A DNA stretch of 64,000 nucleotides from positions 89,136,678 through 89,200,677 of the forward strand of contig NW_023602073.1 in the NCBI RefSeq assembly GCF_014898055.3, read 5' to 3'. The position numbers and the translations under genes were made by a program. The DNA is from Talpa occidentalis (taxonomy: Eukaryota > Chordata > Mammalia > Eulipotyphla > Talpidae). Below are positions 63,385 through 64,000 of the stretch, in pieces (position 1 is the first letter of the stretch; every line of letters starts with the position of its first letter). The notes beneath the pieces are model-generated. The model searched no databases, was not told where the DNA came from, and saw only the letters and a list, made by a program, of their open reading frames with translations.

Positions 63385-63565
63385 CAAGCACTCATTTATT
63401 ATGTGTCTGTAGATTGGCCTGTTTGCTAAACATTTTATATAAATGGAATCATACAAGTTATGGTCCTTTATGAGTAGCTTCTTTCACTTAGAATGTTTTC
63501 AGGGTTCATCCATGTTGTCATGTGTATTACTTGGTCAAATAGTACTCCACTGTATGACTATGGGA
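63385..63565 (-). mobile_element. Old L1 3' UTR fragment
   Basis: TGTAGATTGGCCTGTT..., ATATAAATGGAATCATACA and TTCATCCATGTTGTCATGTG are reversed L1M 3' UTR phrases, like those at 55920-56040. Confidence 0.75.
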
Positions 63566-64000
63566 TGCAAACTATTGAGCCCCACACAAAGTCTTACTGA
63601 AACTTCAGCTTCACAGTTGACCTCCCTTCTTTGGCCCTCCAAGTGGCCCATATCACCTGCTGGCAGAGAAATCACTGCTGCAGATGAGTGGGAGAGGGAC
63701 TGGAGGTGAGCTGGAGAAGGGGATTATGGGCTGGGGTGGAGAGTTTTACCTTTTTCTCAATGATGATAAGTTACTGAAAGTTTTTAAACAGAGATGTGAA
63801 ACTATTAGGTTTTTGCTTTTAAAAATCCATTTTAGCTTAACTATGAAAGGTGATTTTGGGGAAATCTAGTTAGTAGAAGATGCAAAAAGTTTTAGACCAG
63901 AGATGTTGGTTGGGCTCATGGAAGTAAAAATGGAGAAACATTGATGGGTTTAAGAATAAAATTGAAAGCAGAATACCCATGACTTGATGATTAATTGCAT

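Larger units (their letters stand above)
43344..64000 (+). other. SH3BGRL2: SH3BGRL2 intron 1 (5' part, continues beyond window)
   Basis: This starts at the donor GTGAGC after exon 1. No segment downstream encodes the expected IKKKQQ...FLEAN stretch of exon 2, so the intron extends past the window. Tens of kilobases is normal for this gene's first intron in mammals (from memory). Apart from the repeats listed separately, 43480-45880 and most of 49770-55200, 56490-57740, 58020-59280 and 59450-61100 hold no gene or recognisable element. Confidence 0.75.

Noticed and set aside
1..64000. CRISPR arrays, prokaryotic operons, phage or plasmid features, intact tRNA genes
   Set aside because: Both strands were read. 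All B-box-containing sequences belong to SINEs, no regularly spaced direct repeats exist, and composition and repeats are mammalian.

Overview
The window looks like vertebrate nuclear DNA, almost certainly from a placental mammal. It is AT-rich and dominated by interspersed repeats of mammalian type: L1, L2, MIR, MaLR LTRs and MER5A. It has one sharp CpG island, and no dense long ORFs, operons, rRNA, tRNA or CRISPR structures. The most useful lineage marker is a tRNA-derived SINE about 250-290 bp long, present in about 15 copies. It has a 'GGCCTCCCTGGTGGCGCA' head, a 'GGTTCGATCCC' B box and a '(AAAT)n ATCTTTA' tail. I know this style from non-primate, non-rodent (laurasiatherian) genomes. A bat with a Rhin-1-like SINE is my best guess, but I cannot confirm it without a repeat-library search.

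The only protein-coding exon I can support is the first coding exon of SH3BGRL2 (43299-43343, + strand). It encodes MVVRVFVASSSGFVA and ends at a GT-AG-type donor (GCG|GTGAGC). It lies in a CpG island (about 42660-43480) with GC boxes, a ZNF143-type motif, a TCC/GGA tract and a perfect palindrome in the 5' UTR. The remaining coding exon(s) are not visible, so everything from 43344 to the window end reads as the 5' part of a long intron 1.

Layout. 1-42.6 kb is apparently intergenic DNA upstream of SH3BGRL2. It holds several L1 fragments in both orientations (about 1.47-3.1, 4.7-7.3, 8.3-9.1, 12.8-13.3, 14.5-15.3 and 23.0-23.7 kb), many SINEs with clear target-site duplications (TSDs), MaLR LTRs near 11.4, 20.6 and 29.8 kb, and a young 415-bp solo LTR inserted inside a SINE at 35.5-35.9 kb. 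42.66-43.48 kb is the promoter CpG island and first exon. 43.5-64 kb is intron 1, poorer in young insertions, with old MIR/L2/MER5A/MaLR fragments, a double SINE insertion at 49.25-49.75 kb, and an old L1 at 55.7-56.5 kb.

I found no convincing new biological system. The observations most worth checking are the palindrome and ZNF143-type motif of the promoter, the nested LTR-in-SINE with its own 12-bp inverted repeat, the double SINE insertion at one target, and a small exon-like segment in intron 1. Repeat family names rest on remembered consensus sequences and should be confirmed with RepeatMasker.
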